Positions 23,326 through 33,685 of a stretch of DNA of 64,000 nucleotides are shown here, piece after piece. Numbering within the stretch: the stretch's first letter is position 1; each line of letters starts with the position of its first letter. A model generated the notes under the pieces. That model saw nothing but the letters and a program-made list of their open reading frames with translations, had not been told where the DNA came from and searched no databases. Both the position numbers and the translations under genes were made by a program. The DNA comes from Polaromonas sp. (GTDB lineage Bacteria > Pseudomonadota > Gammaproteobacteria > Burkholderiales > Burkholderiaceae_C), in assembly GCF_010365105.1 (NCBI RefSeq), contig NZ_JAAFGZ010000012.1, positions 1 through 64,000 of the forward strand. The letters are read 5' to 3'.

Positions 23326-24255
23326 TTAGAGGCTGGATGCCTGGCTTGAAAGATGATCGACCAGCAGCCGGGCGGTCAGCGGCAGGGTGGAAAAGTCGCG
23401 CGCCACCAGTTCGATACGGCGGTCTGCCCAGTCGTCCAGCAAGGTCACGGACGCCAGTTCGCCCACGCCATGCATCAGTTCAAAGGCGCGCAGCGGCATG
23501 ACGCCGACGCCCAGGCCGTTGTGGATCATGCGGCACATCGCATCCAGCCCGGTCACATGGATTCGCAGCTTGATGGTGCGGCCCACAGCCGCCGCCGCCT
23601 GGCGCATGGCCAGATAAATCGAACTGTTGGAATGCAGGCCGACCTGGTCATGGTCCAGCGCCGCTTCGAAATGAACCGCTTTCTGCGTCAGCAGTGCATG
23701 TCCCTTGGGGACAATCAGCACCAGCTTGTCATGGCGGTAGGGTCGCGCCTGCAACGCCCCGATGCCGTTGGCGGTATTGCAGACGCCCAGGTCGGCTGCG
23801 CCTTCCTGAACCGCCCGGATGACCTCCGTGCTCAGGTGCTCTTCCAGGTCGATCTTGATTTCAGCATGCTGGCGTATGAAATCGCCCAGGTCTTCGGGCA
23901 GAAACTGCACGATGGCCGAGATGCTGGCGTGCACGCGCACATGGCCACGAACGCCGTCGGCATATTCACTCAGTTCGCCCTGCATTTTCTCCAGGCTGAA
24001 CAGCACCGAGCGCGCATGGTGCAGCAGGCTTTCTCCCGCTGGGGTCAGGTCAACGCCCCGGGTGTGGCGGTAGAGCAGCGGCGTGCTCAGCAGGGCTTCG
24101 AGGTCGCTCAGTCGTTTGCTCACCGCAGAAGCGGCAATGAATTCACGTTCGGCTGCCTTGCCAATGCTGCCCAGTTCACACACGGCAACGAACAGCTGAA
24201 GCGAGGTCAGGTCGATGCGGCGGGCAAAATTACGTTCGGAGCTTTTGATGGACAT
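23326..24255 (-). CDS. LysR-family transcriptional regulator
   Basis: A 309-residue regulator. The winged helix-turn-helix is N-terminal ([20 protein letters not shown] to [18 protein letters not shown], about 12-70), followed by the two-lobed effector domain (about 95-295). The start [10 protein letters not shown] at 24255 is preferred; the open frame to 24339 adds an atypical N-terminus. It lies 29 bases upstream of leuC on the same strand, so it may be co-transcribed with or control the leu genes, but the effector is unknown. LysR proteins usually bind near their own promoter. Confidence 0.85.
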   Translation of the reverse strand: MSIKSSERNFARRIDLTSLQLFVAVCELGSIGKAAEREFIAASAVSKRLSDLEALLSTPLLYRHTRGVDLTPAGESLLHHARSVLFSLEKMQGELSEYADGVRGHVRVHASISAIVQFLPEDLGDFIRQHAEIKIDLEEHLSTEVIRAVQEGAADLGVCNTANGIGALQARPYRHDKLVLIVPKGHALLTQKAVHFEAALDHDQVGLHSNSSIYLAMRQAAAAVGRTIKLRIHVTGLDAMCRMIHNGLGVGVMPLRAFELMHGVGELASVTLLDDWADRRIELVARDFSTLPLTARLLVDHLSSQASSL

Positions 24256-24461
24256 GGCGTTGGTTCCATCGCATTTTGCGATGGATATCGATTTTGCTAC
24301 AAGGTTATTCGTCTTGCCATCGTCATTCGAGATGACCAACCCAGCAGCCTGATGTGCTCAAGCGTCAAAAAAAACAGCTGGAAAATTTGATGCCAAAGGC
24401 CTTTTCCGCATACGGACAAAGGATGGTTTGCTATGAAAAATAAAAATAGGATGTGAAAAAA

Positions 24462-24485
24462 CCCGCCGAAGTCAACCTCGGCGGG
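24462..24485 (-). terminator. Rho-independent terminator of gltA
   Basis: A CCCGCCGA-N8-TCGGCGGG hairpin with an A-run on its left (T-run in the minus-strand transcript), about 30 bases after the gltA stop. Confidence 0.85.
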
Positions 24486-24516
24486 CTTTGAGCTAAAACC
24501 TGAAAGACGCAGGTTT

Positions 24517-25827
24517 TTAGCGTTGTGCCATTGGCTTGACTTCACGCTGGGTGGAACCGACAAAGAGTTGACGCGGACGGCCAATCTTGTACTCGGGGTC
24601 ACCGATCATTTCGTTCAACTGGGCCATCCAGCCGACGTTGCGTGCCAGCGCAAAGATGGCAGTGAACAGCGGCACCGGAATGCCGATGGCGCGCTGCACG
24701 ATGCCGGAGTAGAAGTCCACGTTCGGATACAGCTTGCGCGAGACGAAATAGTCGTCTTCCAGGGCAATCTTTTCCAGCGCCATGGCCAGCTTGAACAGCG
24801 GGTCGTTTTCCAGGCCCATTTCCTGCAGCACTTCCTTGCAGGTTTCCTGCATCAGCTTGGCGCGCGGGTCGTAGTTCTTGTAGACGCGGTGTCCAAAGCC
24901 CATCAGCTTGACGCCGGAGTTCTTGTCCTTGACCTGCTTGATGAATTCGCCAATGTTCTCGACGCCGCCGTTTTTCTGGATGTCGCCCAGCATGTTCAGC
25001 GCCGCTTCGTTGGCGCCGCCGTGTGCCGGGCCCCAGAGGCAGGCCACCCCGGCTGCAATGGCAGCGAACGGGTTGGTGCCCGACGAGCCGCACAGGCGAA
25101 CGGTGGAGGTCGAAGCGTTCTGTTCGTGGTCTGCGTGCAGGATGAAGATGCGGTCCAGCGCGCGTTCGAGCACCGGGTTGACCTTGTATTCTTCGCACGG
25201 CGTGGCAAACATCATGTGCAGGAAGTTGCCGGCGTAGCTCAGGTCGTTGCGCGGGTACATGTAGGGCTGGCCCACGGTGTACTTGTAAGCCATGGCCACC
25301 AGCGTCGGCATCTTGGCGATCAGGCGAATCGCGGCAATGTCGCGATGCTCCGGATTGTTGATGTCGGTGCTGTCATGGTAGAAGGCCGACAGGGCGCCGA
25401 CCAGGCCGGTCATGATGGCCATCGGGTGCGCGTCGCGACGGAACCCGCGCAGGAAGAACTGCATCTGCTCGTTGACCATGGTGTGGTTGGTCACGCGGCC
25501 GACGAAAACCTTTTTCTGTGCAGCGTCTGGCAGTTCGCCGTAAAGCAGCAGGTGGCAGGTCTCCAGGTAGTCACAATTGGTGGCCAATTGCTCGATGGGG
25601 TAGCCGCGGTACAGCAGTTCGCCCTTGTCGCCGTCAATGTAGGTGATGGCCGACTGGCAGGCAGCCGTGGACAGAAAGCCCGGGTCGTAGGTGAACATGC
25701 CGGTCTGGGCATACAGCTTGCGGATGTCCACGACGTCCGGGCCTACCGTGCCTTGGTAAACAGGCAGGTCTACGTTGGGGCTGCCATTGCTGAAGGACAG
25801 GGTGGCTTTGTTGTCGGCTAACTTCAT
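24517..25827 (-). CDS. gltA: Citrate synthase (type II)
   Basis: A 436-residue enzyme that condenses acetyl-CoA and oxaloacetate to citrate. Catalytic residues are visible: His in [10 protein letters not shown], His in [14 protein letters not shown], and Asp in the NVDFYSG region. The N-terminal beta-rich domain (about 1-55) marks the hexameric, NADH-inhibited Gram-negative type. It follows sdhE by about 30 bases and ends the sdhCDAB-sdhE-gltA run, with its own terminator at 24462-24485. Confidence 0.97.
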   Translation of the reverse strand: MKLADNKATLSFSNGSPNVDLPVYQGTVGPDVVDIRKLYAQTGMFTYDPGFLSTAACQSAITYIDGDKGELLYRGYPIEQLATNCDYLETCHLLLYGELPDAAQKKVFVGRVTNHTMVNEQMQFFLRGFRRDAHPMAIMTGLVGALSAFYHDSTDINNPEHRDIAAIRLIAKMPTLVAMAYKYTVGQPYMYPRNDLSYAGNFLHMMFATPCEEYKVNPVLERALDRIFILHADHEQNASTSTVRLCGSSGTNPFAAIAAGVACLWGPAHGGANEAALNMLGDIQKNGGVENIGEFIKQVKDKNSGVKLMGFGHRVYKNYDPRAKLMQETCKEVLQEMGLENDPLFKLAMALEKIALEDDYFVSRKLYPNVDFYSGIVQRAIGIPVPLFTAIFALARNVGWMAQLNEMIGDPEYKIGRPRQLFVGSTQREVKPMAQR

Positions 25828-25859
25828 GTTCGTTTCTTTCTCTCTTGTCAGAGGGGGAT

Positions 25860-26168
25860 TTAGGAAGCCGCAGCCCCTGGCCGCAGCATGCTTAAAACTT
25901 CAAGTGCTTCGGGACTGGAGGCGCTTTCCCTTGCAGGCGAATCGGAAAGTTGGTCAGGTTCCTTGCGTCTGAGCAGGAGGTCAAGCAAATCGTTGTCAGA
26001 CAAATCCATTAAATCATTCAAGCCTTTAGCCTGCCTGACGTTGAGCGTGGTTTCAAAATTCAAAAAGAATTTTTCGATCAGCAGGTCGTTCTCCAGCAGG
26101 CCACGCCGACAGCGCCAGCGCAGCTTGCTCAGGCTACGCTCGTCAAGTAAATCGTCGGTCATTTCCAT
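25860..26168 (-). CDS. sdhE: SdhE/CptB-type flavin assembly factor
   Basis: A 102-residue protein needed to attach FAD covalently to SdhA. The conserved motif is [18 protein letters not shown] (about residues 18-35), containing the Arg-Gly-x-x-Glu-x-Asp contact region. The C-terminus is about 15 residues longer than E. coli SdhE and is Ser/Ala/Pro-rich. Its place between sdhB (22 bases) and gltA supports the assignment. Confidence 0.92.
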   Translation of the reverse strand: MEMTDDLLDERSLSKLRWRCRRGLLENDLLIEKFFLNFETTLNVRQAKGLNDLMDLSDNDLLDLLLRRKEPDQLSDSPARESASSPEALEVLSMLRPGAAAS

Positions 26169-26190
26169 GCGTGTGTGATGTGATGCAAGG

Positions 26191-26895
26191 TCAGACCGTG
26201 CGCAAGACCATCATTTCCTTGATCTTGCCGATGGCTTTGGCCGGGTTCAGGCCTTTGGGGCAAACGTCGGTGCAGTTCATGATGGTGTGGCAGCGGAACA
26301 GGCGGTACGGGTCTTCCAGATTGTCGAGTCGCTCAGCCGTTGCTTCGTCGCGGCTGTCAGCCAGGAAGCGGTAGGCCTGCAGCAAGCCGGCGGGCCCCAC
26401 GAACTTGTCGGGATTCCACCAGAAGCTCGGGCAAGCCGTTGAACAGCTGGCGCACAGGATGCATTCGTAAAGTCCATTGAGTTCGTCACGCTCTTCAGGG
26501 CTTTGCAGGCGTTCTTTTTCCGGCGGGACGTTGTTGTTGATCAGGTAGGGCTTGATCGAGTTGTACTGCTTGAAGAACTGCGTCATGTCGACAAACAGGT
26601 CGCGCACCACCGGCAGGCCGGGCAGTGGCTTGAGGACAATGGTGCCCTTGAGCGTGTTCATGTTGGTGAGGCAGGCCAGGCCGTTCTTGCCATTGATGTT
26701 CATGGCGTCAGAGCCGCACACGCCTTCGCGGCAGGAACGGCGAAAGGAGATGGTCGGGTCCTGCGCCTTGAGCTTCATCAGGGCGTCAAGCAGCATGCGC
26801 TCGTGGCCGTCGAGTTCCACCTCGATGGTCTGCATGTAGGGCTTGGCGTCGGTATCGGGGTCGTAACGGTAGATCTGGAAGGTACGTTTGGTCAT
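26191..26895 (-). CDS. sdhB: Succinate dehydrogenase iron-sulfur subunit
   Basis: A 234-residue subunit with three clusters. The [2Fe-2S] ligands are C55, C60, D63 and C75, as in E. coli. The [4Fe-4S] motif is CILCASCSTAC, and the [3Fe-4S] ligands include CHTIMNCTDVCPKG. It carries electrons from SdhA to ubiquinone at the membrane anchor. It sits 20 bases downstream of sdhA in the sdhCDAB operon. Confidence 0.98.
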   Translation of the reverse strand: MTKRTFQIYRYDPDTDAKPYMQTIEVELDGHERMLLDALMKLKAQDPTISFRRSCREGVCGSDAMNINGKNGLACLTNMNTLKGTIVLKPLPGLPVVRDLFVDMTQFFKQYNSIKPYLINNNVPPEKERLQSPEERDELNGLYECILCASCSTACPSFWWNPDKFVGPAGLLQAYRFLADSRDEATAERLDNLEDPYRLFRCHTIMNCTDVCPKGLNPAKAIGKIKEMMVLRTV

Positions 26896-26915
26896 GAGTA
26901 TTCCCGCTTGTATTT

Positions 26916-28712
26916 TTAGAAGGAGCGAACTGTCAGAGGTATGGAGTCAACCGTCAGCGGCTTCATTTGCACCGGTTTGTAGGCCAGGCGGTTGCCTTCG
27001 CTGTACCAGAGGGTGTGTTTGTGCCAGTCGGTGTCGTTGCGGCCGTTCGGATGTGCCGGTGTGTCTCCGTAGTCGTCCACGGAGTGGGCGCCGCGACTTT
27101 CATGTCGCGCTGCGGCGGAAATAATGGTGGCTTCAGCAGCCTCGATCAGGTTCTCGACTTCCAGCGCTTCGATGCGCGCGGTATTGAAAATCTTGGACTT
27201 GTCTTTCAGGCCGATCGCGTTGACGCGCTTGCGCAACTCTGCGATCTTGGCCACACCTTCGTCCATGACGGCCTGGGTACGGAACACACCTGCATGCTGC
27301 TGCATGACAGCGCGGATGTCGTTGGCCACGTCCTGTGCATATTCGCCGGTGGTCGTGTTGTCCAGTCGTTCAATGCGGGCCATGGTTTGGTCTGCCGCAT
27401 CGGCAGGCAAGGGCTTGTGCTCGGTATTGGCCTGGTTGAATTCAACAATGTGGTTGCCGGCAGCACGGCCAAAAACCAGCAGGTCGAGCAGTGAATTTGT
27501 TCCCAGGCGGTTGGCGCCATGCACGCTGGCGCAGGCGCACTCACCAACGGCGTACAAGCCATTGACGACCACGCTTTGGTTTTCGGCATTTTGCGTGACG
27601 ACCTGGCCATGGATGTTGGTCGGAATTCCGCCCATCTGGTAATGGATGGTTGGCACGACCGGAATCGGTTCCTTGGTGATGTCGACGTTGGCAAAGTTGT
27701 GGCCAATCTCGAACACCGATGGCAGGCGCTTCATGATGGTCTCGACACCCAGATGGGTCATGTCAAGATTGATGTAGTCCTTGTTGGGGCCGCAACCGCG
27801 ACCTTCCTTGATTTCCTGGTCCATGCAGCGCGAGACGTAATCGCGCGGCGCCAAGTCCTTGTAAGCCGGGGCATAACGTTCCATGAAGCGTTCACCGTCG
27901 CTGTTGCGCAAAATGGCGCCTTCGCCACGGCAACCTTCGGTCAGCAGCACGCCCGCACCGTGCACACCAGTCGGGTGGAACTGCCAGAATTCCATGTCTT
28001 CCAGCGGAATGCCGACGCGTGCTGCCATACCCAGACCATCGCCGGTATTGATAAACGCATTGGTGGAGGCCGCAAAAATGCGGCCGGCACCGCCGGTTGC
28101 CAGCAGCGTGGTCTTGGCTTGGAAAATATGCACGTCACCGGTTTCCATCTCGATGGCGGTGACCCCTACGACGTCGCCATCGGCATCGCGGATCAGGTCC
28201 ATTGCCAGCCATTCGACGAAGAAACTGGTTTTTTCCTTGACGTTTTGCTGATACAGGGTATGGAGCATGGCGTGACCAGTGCGGTCAGCCGCAGCACAGG
28301 CGCGCTGGACCGGCTTTTCGCCGTAGTTGGCGGTGTGGCCGCCAAAGGGGCGCTGGTAGATCGTGCCGTCCGGGTTGCGGTCGAAGGGCATGCCCATGTG
28401 CTCCAGGTCGTAGACGACCTTGGGTGCTTCACGGCACATGTATTCAATCGCATCCTGGTCACCCAGCCAGTCGCCGCCCTTGACGGTGTCGTAGAAGTGA
28501 TAGTGCCAGTTGTCTTCGGACATGTTGCCAAGCGATGCGCCAATACCACCCTGCGCCGCTACGGTGTGCGAGCGTGTCGGAAAGACTTTGGAAAGAACGG
28601 CAACGTTCAGGCCTGCACGGGCCAGTTGCAGCGATGCGCGCATACCGGAGCCGCCAGCACCGACGATGACAACGTCAAATTTGCGCGTGGGAAGTTTGGA
28701 TGTATCAGTCAT
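26916..28712 (-). CDS. sdhA: Succinate dehydrogenase flavoprotein subunit
   Basis: A 598-residue FAD subunit of complex II that oxidises succinate to fumarate. The dinucleotide loop VIVGAGGSGMRA is at residues 15-26, and the flavin-linked His is in SHTVAAQGGIGA. The active-site region FHPTGVHGAGVLLTEGCRGEG and the C-terminal ...KHTLWYSEGNRLAYKPV are typical. Length matches the family. It lies between sdhD and sdhB. Confidence 0.98.
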   Translation of the reverse strand: MTDTSKLPTRKFDVVIVGAGGSGMRASLQLARAGLNVAVLSKVFPTRSHTVAAQGGIGASLGNMSEDNWHYHFYDTVKGGDWLGDQDAIEYMCREAPKVVYDLEHMGMPFDRNPDGTIYQRPFGGHTANYGEKPVQRACAAADRTGHAMLHTLYQQNVKEKTSFFVEWLAMDLIRDADGDVVGVTAIEMETGDVHIFQAKTTLLATGGAGRIFAASTNAFINTGDGLGMAARVGIPLEDMEFWQFHPTGVHGAGVLLTEGCRGEGAILRNSDGERFMERYAPAYKDLAPRDYVSRCMDQEIKEGRGCGPNKDYINLDMTHLGVETIMKRLPSVFEIGHNFANVDITKEPIPVVPTIHYQMGGIPTNIHGQVVTQNAENQSVVVNGLYAVGECACASVHGANRLGTNSLLDLLVFGRAAGNHIVEFNQANTEHKPLPADAADQTMARIERLDNTTTGEYAQDVANDIRAVMQQHAGVFRTQAVMDEGVAKIAELRKRVNAIGLKDKSKIFNTARIEALEVENLIEAAEATIISAAARHESRGAHSVDDYGDTPAHPNGRNDTDWHKHTLWYSEGNRLAYKPVQMKPLTVDSIPLTVRSF

Positions 28713-28772
28713 GTTTTTTTAATCGTGGAGGCTGGAAAATGCCAGCATTGACTTTGGTAAATAGCCGTTGGA

Positions 28773-29138
28773 TCAAAGGCGCCACAGCACCTGGACACCC
28801 CAGCCTGCGCAAGCGACCAGCCAGAGGATGGTGAACACCTGCAGCAGCAAGCGCAGGCCCACCGGCTTGATGTAATCCATCCAGATATCGCGCATGCCCA
28901 CCCACACATGCTGAAGCAGGGCGATGATGACGGCAAATGTCAGTACCTTCATCCATTGGGGCGAAAAGATCCCGGCCCACTGGTCATAACCGATAGGCCC
29001 CTTGCTGAAAATGACCTGCGCCAGCAGCAGCACGGTGAAAATGGCCATCAGGCCTGCCGTGATGCGCTGGCTCAGCCAGTCGCGGGTGCCGTAGTGAGCG
29101 CCGACAACGATGCGCTTGGAGCCGTAATTGACAGACAT
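28773..29138 (-). CDS. sdhD: Succinate dehydrogenase membrane anchor subunit D
   Basis: A 121-residue protein with three membrane helices (about residues 28-48, 58-80 and 92-115). It starts MSVNYGSKRIVVGAHYGTRDWL, typical of betaproteobacterial SdhD. The heme-ligand His is probably in LLQHVWVGMRDIWMDY. With SdhC it forms the quinone site and heme b pocket. It lies between sdhC and sdhA. Confidence 0.93.
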   Translation of the reverse strand: MSVNYGSKRIVVGAHYGTRDWLSQRITAGLMAIFTVLLLAQVIFSKGPIGYDQWAGIFSPQWMKVLTFAVIIALLQHVWVGMRDIWMDYIKPVGLRLLLQVFTILWLVACAGWGVQVLWRL

Positions 29139-29214
29139 GATTTTTCTTTCCTTGAACAGTTTCAGGCAACGCTTGCGGTGTTCGCGCAGCAGATGCCTGC
29201 AGGATTTTTGGTTT

Positions 29215-29661
29215 TTAGTACAGGCCGAACAGCTTGGCGCCCAGCACCAGCGTGAGGCCGATGCTCACGATGAGCGTGAAGGCGGCTGACTGCCTGCCGA
29301 ACGTCTTGCTGACGGATTCATGGCTGCTGTCCATCCACAAATGCCGCAGACCTGCCAGAAAATGGTGCAGGTAAGCCCAAATCAGGGCCAGCGCCACCAG
29401 TTTCCACAGAAATCCTGGCAAGCCCAGCATGCCCGCATTGAAGGTGGACTTGAAACGGTCGAAAGAGATGTCTGAAGAAATCGACGTGTCGAACATCCAG
29501 ATGATGAAAGGCATCAGCAGGAACATGATGGCTCCGCTGACACGATGCAGGATGGAAACGATGCCGGCCAGCGGCAATCGGTAACCCGGCAGGTCGGTAA
29601 AGGCGTTGATGTTGCGAAACTCTGGCCGCTTGGCGCGTGGAGTGGATGCCAGCTCTGTCAT
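29215..29661 (-). CDS. sdhC: Succinate dehydrogenase cytochrome b556 subunit C
   Basis: A 148-residue protein with three membrane helices and the family signature RPLSPHL-like start replaced by RPEFRNINAFTDLPGYRLPL. The heme His is in LHHFLAGLRHLWMD, and Ser/Arg residues in ILHRVSGAIMF form the quinone pocket. It is the first gene of sdhCDAB, about 130 bases from the GntR-family gene on the same strand. Confidence 0.94.
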   Translation of the reverse strand: MTELASTPRAKRPEFRNINAFTDLPGYRLPLAGIVSILHRVSGAIMFLLMPFIIWMFDTSISSDISFDRFKSTFNAGMLGLPGFLWKLVALALIWAYLHHFLAGLRHLWMDSSHESVSKTFGRQSAAFTLIVSIGLTLVLGAKLFGLY

Positions 29662-29788
29662 TTTTATGGGCTTTCGTGGTGGTAACCGGTTGGTAACTCA
29701 GCGGGACATGACTGTCAGTCGAACATTTTAATTCTATTGCAATGCAGCAAATTTATTTACAAAGCTTTGCCGTTTTGGGGCAATGCGC

Positions 29789-30592
29789 TTAACTGAGTGC
29801 GTTTTTATAGTGGTGGGTGTCGGTTCGGTACAGGCCCCGGCGCAGTTCCATCGGGACGTCGTTGTAGGTGTAGGCAATCCGTTCGACGCTCAGCAGCGGC
29901 TCGCCCAGCTTGACGTGCAGCAGCCGGGCCGCCACCGAGTCGGCTGCGACAGCGCGTATTTTTTCTTCGGCACGCACCATGTGGACGCCGAACTCGGTTT
30001 CGAACAAGGCATACATGGGACCGCTGTAAACCGCCAGACGGCTGGCGGTCAGACCCTTGAAAGGGCTGCCCGGCAACCAGACGTCCTCGACAATCGTCGG
30101 CGTGCCCTGGAATGCCAGTACCCGGCGCAGTTGAAGTACGGCGTCGCCGGTCCGCAAGGCCAGCGGTCGGGCAATGTCGGCAGTAGCCCGAAGCCGTTTG
30201 CAGTCGACGATCTGGCGTTCCGCCGGGCCTTCGCTGCTGATGTCGCCGCTGTCGGGCATCAGACGAAGGAAGCGGTATTGCACCTGCTGCTCGGCGTGTG
30301 TGGCCACGAAGGTTCCCTTGCCCTGGCGACGGATCACCAGGTTTTCTGCGGCAAGTTCGTCAATGGCCTTGCGAACGGTTCCCTGGCTGACGCGAAAGCG
30401 CGCAGCCAGTTCCATCTCGCTTGGTATCAGTTCGCCGGGTTTCCATTCAGCCGTCTGAAGTCCCTTGAGGATCAGCACCTTGATCTGCTGGTACAGCGGA
30501 CTGAAGGCCGGCGTCTGTCCGGCAGGCGCGATTGCCCCATGCTCGGCAGCTGCCAAGGAGGTATCGGGTGTCAAAGAATGGGTATGTGTCAT
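29789..30592 (-). CDS. GntR-family (HutC/FadR-like UTRA) transcriptional regulator
   Basis: A 267-residue regulator with an N-terminal winged helix (SPLYQQIKVLILKGLQTAEW to VRKAIDELAAENLVIRRQGKGTFV, about residues 31-96) and a UTRA ligand domain (about 115-260). It lies between sdhC and the divergent mdh. The TCTTATATAAGA palindrome at 30668-30679 is a likely operator for it. A role in controlling TCA genes is an inference from its position. Confidence 0.85.
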   Translation of the reverse strand: MTHTHSLTPDTSLAAAEHGAIAPAGQTPAFSPLYQQIKVLILKGLQTAEWKPGELIPSEMELAARFRVSQGTVRKAIDELAAENLVIRRQGKGTFVATHAEQQVQYRFLRLMPDSGDISSEGPAERQIVDCKRLRATADIARPLALRTGDAVLQLRRVLAFQGTPTIVEDVWLPGSPFKGLTASRLAVYSGPMYALFETEFGVHMVRAEEKIRAVAADSVAARLLHVKLGEPLLSVERIAYTYNDVPMELRRGLYRTDTHHYKNALS

Positions 30593-30667
30593 ACAGCAAA
30601 TTTGCCCAGTGGCTTGGGATCATGGGTCGCAGTGCCTGAGCCGGGCATGAAATCAGTCTGGATCATA

Positions 30668-30690
30668 TCTTATATAAGACATAAGACAAG
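30668..30690. promoter_or_regulatory. Candidate GntR-type operator in the regulator-mdh gap
   Basis: Perfect palindrome TCTTATATAAGA (30668-30679) directly followed by a CATAAGAC half-site. The gap is shared by two divergent promoters, the GntR gene and mdh. The same 12-mer recurs at 52840-52851. Confidence 0.5.
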
Positions 30691-30866
30691 TTGACCTGCC
30701 GCAATTTTCAAGCGTAAAATCCCGGGCTGTGCATCGCGTCGACTCTCTTTGCTGGTCTTGTACAAAAAGACGCTGCTTTCATGGTCCGGTAAAGCTTGAA
30801 ATTGCGACGCAAACCTTGTGCCACACCCTATCCAATAATTTTTTAACTTTCCTGGAGTTGTCAATC

Positions 30867-31853
30867 ATGAGCAAAACACCCGTCCGAGTTGCAGTCACTG
30901 GCGCCGCTGGTCAAATCGGTTACGCATTGCTGTTTCGCATTGCCTCGGGCGAAATGCTCGGCAAGGACCAGCCGGTCATTTTGCAATTGCTTGAAGTCCC
31001 GGTTGAAGGCCCGCAAAAGGCGCTCAAGGGCGTGATGATGGAACTCGACGACTGCGCCTTCCCGCTGCTCGTGGAGATGACCGCGCACAGCGACCCGATG
31101 ACGGCCTTCAAGGATGCCGACTACGCGCTGCTGGTCGGCTCGCGTCCACGCGGCCCGGGAATGGAACGCGCCGAGTTGCTGGCCGTCAACGGCGCCATTT
31201 TCACGGCACAAGGCAAGGCGCTGAACGCCGTCGCCAGTCGTGATGTGCGGGTTCTGGTGGTCGGCAACCCCGCCAACACCAATGCCTACATCGCCATGAA
31301 GTCAGCTCCTGATCTGCCACGCAAGAACTTCACAGCCATGCTTCGGCTGGACCACAACCGCGCCGCCAGCCAGATCGCTGCCAAGACCGGCAAGGCCGTG
31401 GCCGACATCGAAAAATTGACAGTCTGGGGTAACCACTCGCCCACCATGTACGCCGACTACCGTTTTGCCACCATCAACGGCGATAGCGTCGCCCAGATGA
31501 TCAACGACCAGGAATGGAATGCCAACGTGTTTTTGCCGACTGTCGGCAAGCGCGGCGCGGCCATCATCGAAGCGCGTGGTTCTTCTTCGGCTGCATCGGC
31601 CGCCAACGCCGCCATCGACCACATGCGCGACTGGGCGCTGGGCACCAACGGCAAGTGGGTGACCATGGGCATTCCGTCAGACGGCCAGTACGGCATTCCA
31701 AAGGACACCATGTTCGGCTTCCCCGTGACTTGCGAAAACGGCGAATACAAGATTGTCGAAGGCCTGGAAATCGACGCATTCAGCCAGGAACGCATCAACA
31801 AGACGCTGGAAGAGTTGCAGGGCGAGCAGGCCGGCGTCGCTCACCTTCTGTAA
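30867..31853 (+). CDS. mdh: Malate dehydrogenase
   Basis: A 328-residue NAD enzyme that interconverts malate and oxaloacetate in the TCA cycle. The nucleotide loop [18 protein letters not shown] starts at about residue 10. The Arg triad of the substrate site is in [15 protein letters not shown], and the catalytic His is in [11 protein letters not shown]. The start [10 protein letters not shown] at 30867 has GGAG ten bases upstream; the open frame to 30729 is not used. Divergent from the GntR gene. Confidence 0.97.
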   Translation: MSKTPVRVAVTGAAGQIGYALLFRIASGEMLGKDQPVILQLLEVPVEGPQKALKGVMMELDDCAFPLLVEMTAHSDPMTAFKDADYALLVGSRPRGPGMERAELLAVNGAIFTAQGKALNAVASRDVRVLVVGNPANTNAYIAMKSAPDLPRKNFTAMLRLDHNRAASQIAAKTGKAVADIEKLTVWGNHSPTMYADYRFATINGDSVAQMINDQEWNANVFLPTVGKRGAAIIEARGSSSAASAANAAIDHMRDWALGTNGKWVTMGIPSDGQYGIPKDTMFGFPVTCENGEYKIVEGLEIDAFSQERINKTLEELQGEQAGVAHLL

Positions 31854-31950
31854 CAGGCTGCAGGAAAATCGGGGGACGCGGGCGGCAAACTTGTGATGCG
31901 CGCCCGGCCCCTGAGCCACTCGCGACAGACCTCAAGACCGAGTTTATTCA

Positions 31951-32940
31951 ATGAAACATCCGCGTAAAGTTCTCCTCGGCGCTCAGGCAGCAACCGCTTT
32001 TTTGCCGGTTTGCGACCATTACAGCGGCGTTGAAGTGCGGATGCGCAAAAGTCTGCAATTGCAGGCCGAAATGATTGAAGAGTTCGACGCCTGTGTGTTT
32101 GACGTGACGCTGGACTGTGAAGACGGCGCGCCGGTTGGCGGTGAAGCTGACCATGCCGCCATGGTCGTGGCACTGGCCGCATCGGCCAGCGACAAGGCCC
32201 GCGTCGCCGTCCGTGTGCATGCGGTCGGTCACCCGGCATTCGAGTCTGACATGGACGTCATCGCGGGAAAGCTTGCACACCGGCTTTCACACATCATGAT
32301 TCCCAAGGTCGAGTGCATCGACGACGTGATCAGGGCTGAGCAGGCGCTTTTGTCAGCATCTGCGGAGGAATTGCCGCTGCATGTGCTGATCGAGTCGCCG
32401 CTGGCCGTTCGCAACGCGTTTGAAATCGCTGCGCATCCCCGCGTGCAATCTCTCAGTTTTGGCCTGATGGACTTTGTTTCCAGCCATGGCGGTGCCATTC
32501 CCGCCGATGGCATGAGCAGTCAGGGCCAGTTCACCCATCCGCTGGTCGTCCGCGCCAAGCTCGAAATCGCTTCCGCCTGCCACGCCTATGGCAAGGTTCC
32601 TTCGCATTGCGTGGTGACGGAGTTCAGCGATGCCGCTGCCATGACGCTCGCCGCGCGGCGTGCGTCGCGCGAACTGGGCTACACCCGCATGTGGAGCATT
32701 CATCCAAATCAGATACGCTCCATCCTGGCGGCTTTTGCCCCCAGTGAAACCGAGATTGAAGATGCTACAAAAATAATAGCTGCTGGTGCCCGTGCTGACT
32801 GGGCACCCATCAGTTCTGACGGTAAATTACACGACCGCGCGAGTTATCGCTACTTCTGGCAGGTGCTGGAACGCGCCCACCAGACGGGCCGCACATTGCC
32901 GCCTGATGCCCAAACTTACTTCACGGACGCTCGTTCATGA
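31951..32940 (+). CDS. CitE-like HpcH/HpaI-family CoA-ester lyase
   Basis: A 329-residue TIM-barrel lyase of the citrate lyase beta / malyl-CoA lyase type. Metal and substrate residues are in DVTLDCEDGAPVGGEADH, in HIMIPKVECIDD and in LIESPLAVRN. It follows mdh by about 100 bases on the plus strand. No citrate lyase alpha or gamma genes are near, so a role in malyl-, beta-methylmalyl- or citramalyl-CoA cleavage is more likely than true citrate lyase. The coding region contains a dispersed repeat (about 32762-32815) read in frame. Confidence 0.8.
   Translation: MKHPRKVLLGAQAATAFLPVCDHYSGVEVRMRKSLQLQAEMIEEFDACVFDVTLDCEDGAPVGGEADHAAMVVALAASASDKARVAVRVHAVGHPAFESDMDVIAGKLAHRLSHIMIPKVECIDDVIRAEQALLSASAEELPLHVLIESPLAVRNAFEIAAHPRVQSLSFGLMDFVSSHGGAIPADGMSSQGQFTHPLVVRAKLEIASACHAYGKVPSHCVVTEFSDAAAMTLAARRASRELGYTRMWSIHPNQIRSILAAFAPSETEIEDATKIIAAGARADWAPISSDGKLHDRASYRYFWQVLERAHQTGRTLPPDAQTYFTDARS
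32762..32815 (+). repeat. Dispersed Comamonadaceae-type repeat inside the CitE-like gene
   Basis: Contains CTACAAAAATAATAGCTGC (32765-32783), then TGGTGCCCGT and a complementary GGGCACC. It is translated in frame as ATKIIAAGARADWAPIS and shares the 19-mer with trpF. Confidence 0.6.
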
Positions 32941-32966
32941 GCGACCATTCACCGACGAGGAATTGT

Positions 32967-33632
32967 ATGAAAACCCAACCCATCGCCACCTTGGCAGCCG
33001 CGCTGGCCGCCGCCTTCCTTCTGGCCGCTACGCCCATGGCGCAGGCCGAAACCGCCAAGACGTCTGACAAGGCAGCGCCTGGCAAGGCAAGCACTGCCAA
33101 GCCTGTGGCCGGCAAGTCCGCAGCGGTCAAGGCCGACAAGCCTGCAGCCAAAAAGAAGGCTGAGAAAAAGCCGAAGGTTTCTGCCAACCGTACCAACCTC
33201 AAGAGCGCTGCCGTCAATGTGGCAGCGGGTATCCAGGCCGCAGAAGCCGCCATGACGCCTGCCGAACTGGCAATTGCCGAGCGGGTGCAGGTTGGCAAGA
33301 TGCCATGCGAACTTGGCGCATCGGTCACGCTGACCGCCGACCCCAAAAATCCCGGTTATTTCGACATGCAGGGCAAGAACTTCAGCTATCGCATGTTTCC
33401 GGTGGCCACGTCCACCGGCGCCATTCGCCTTGAAGACCAGAAGGCTGGCGCTGTCTGGCTGCAACTGGCCAACAAATCGATGCTGATGAGCCAGAAGCAG
33501 GGCATTCGCCTGGCCGATGAATGCACAAGTCCAGCGCAATTAATTGTGGCGCAGAACCTCAAGTTGCATCCACCCGCCAGCATTCTGGATGCGCCGCCTC
33601 CTGTGGTTGCCAATCCGGTCCCTGCCCAGTAA
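32967..33632 (+). CDS. Exported Lys/Ala-rich hypothetical protein
   Basis: A 221-residue protein with a signal peptide ([20 protein letters not shown], cleavage near AQA-ET), a low-complexity Lys/Ala/Pro segment (about 28-80), and a folded C-terminal part (about 95-200) with Cys residues in [10 protein letters not shown] and [10 protein letters not shown] that may pair. It starts at 32967 with GAGG upstream and follows the CitE-like gene. Similar proteins occur next to acnB in related genera, without known function; a periplasmic location is likely. Confidence 0.7.
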   Translation: MKTQPIATLAAALAAAFLLAATPMAQAETAKTSDKAAPGKASTAKPVAGKSAAVKADKPAAKKKAEKKPKVSANRTNLKSAAVNVAAGIQAAEAAMTPAELAIAERVQVGKMPCELGASVTLTADPKNPGYFDMQGKNFSYRMFPVATSTGAIRLEDQKAGAVWLQLANKSMLMSQKQGIRLADECTSPAQLIVAQNLKLHPPASILDAPPPVVANPVPAQ

Positions 33633-33685
33633 ACAGCGTTTTCCTCGTCATCACGATTTCCAATAACTTCAATCAGAGGGTAGCC

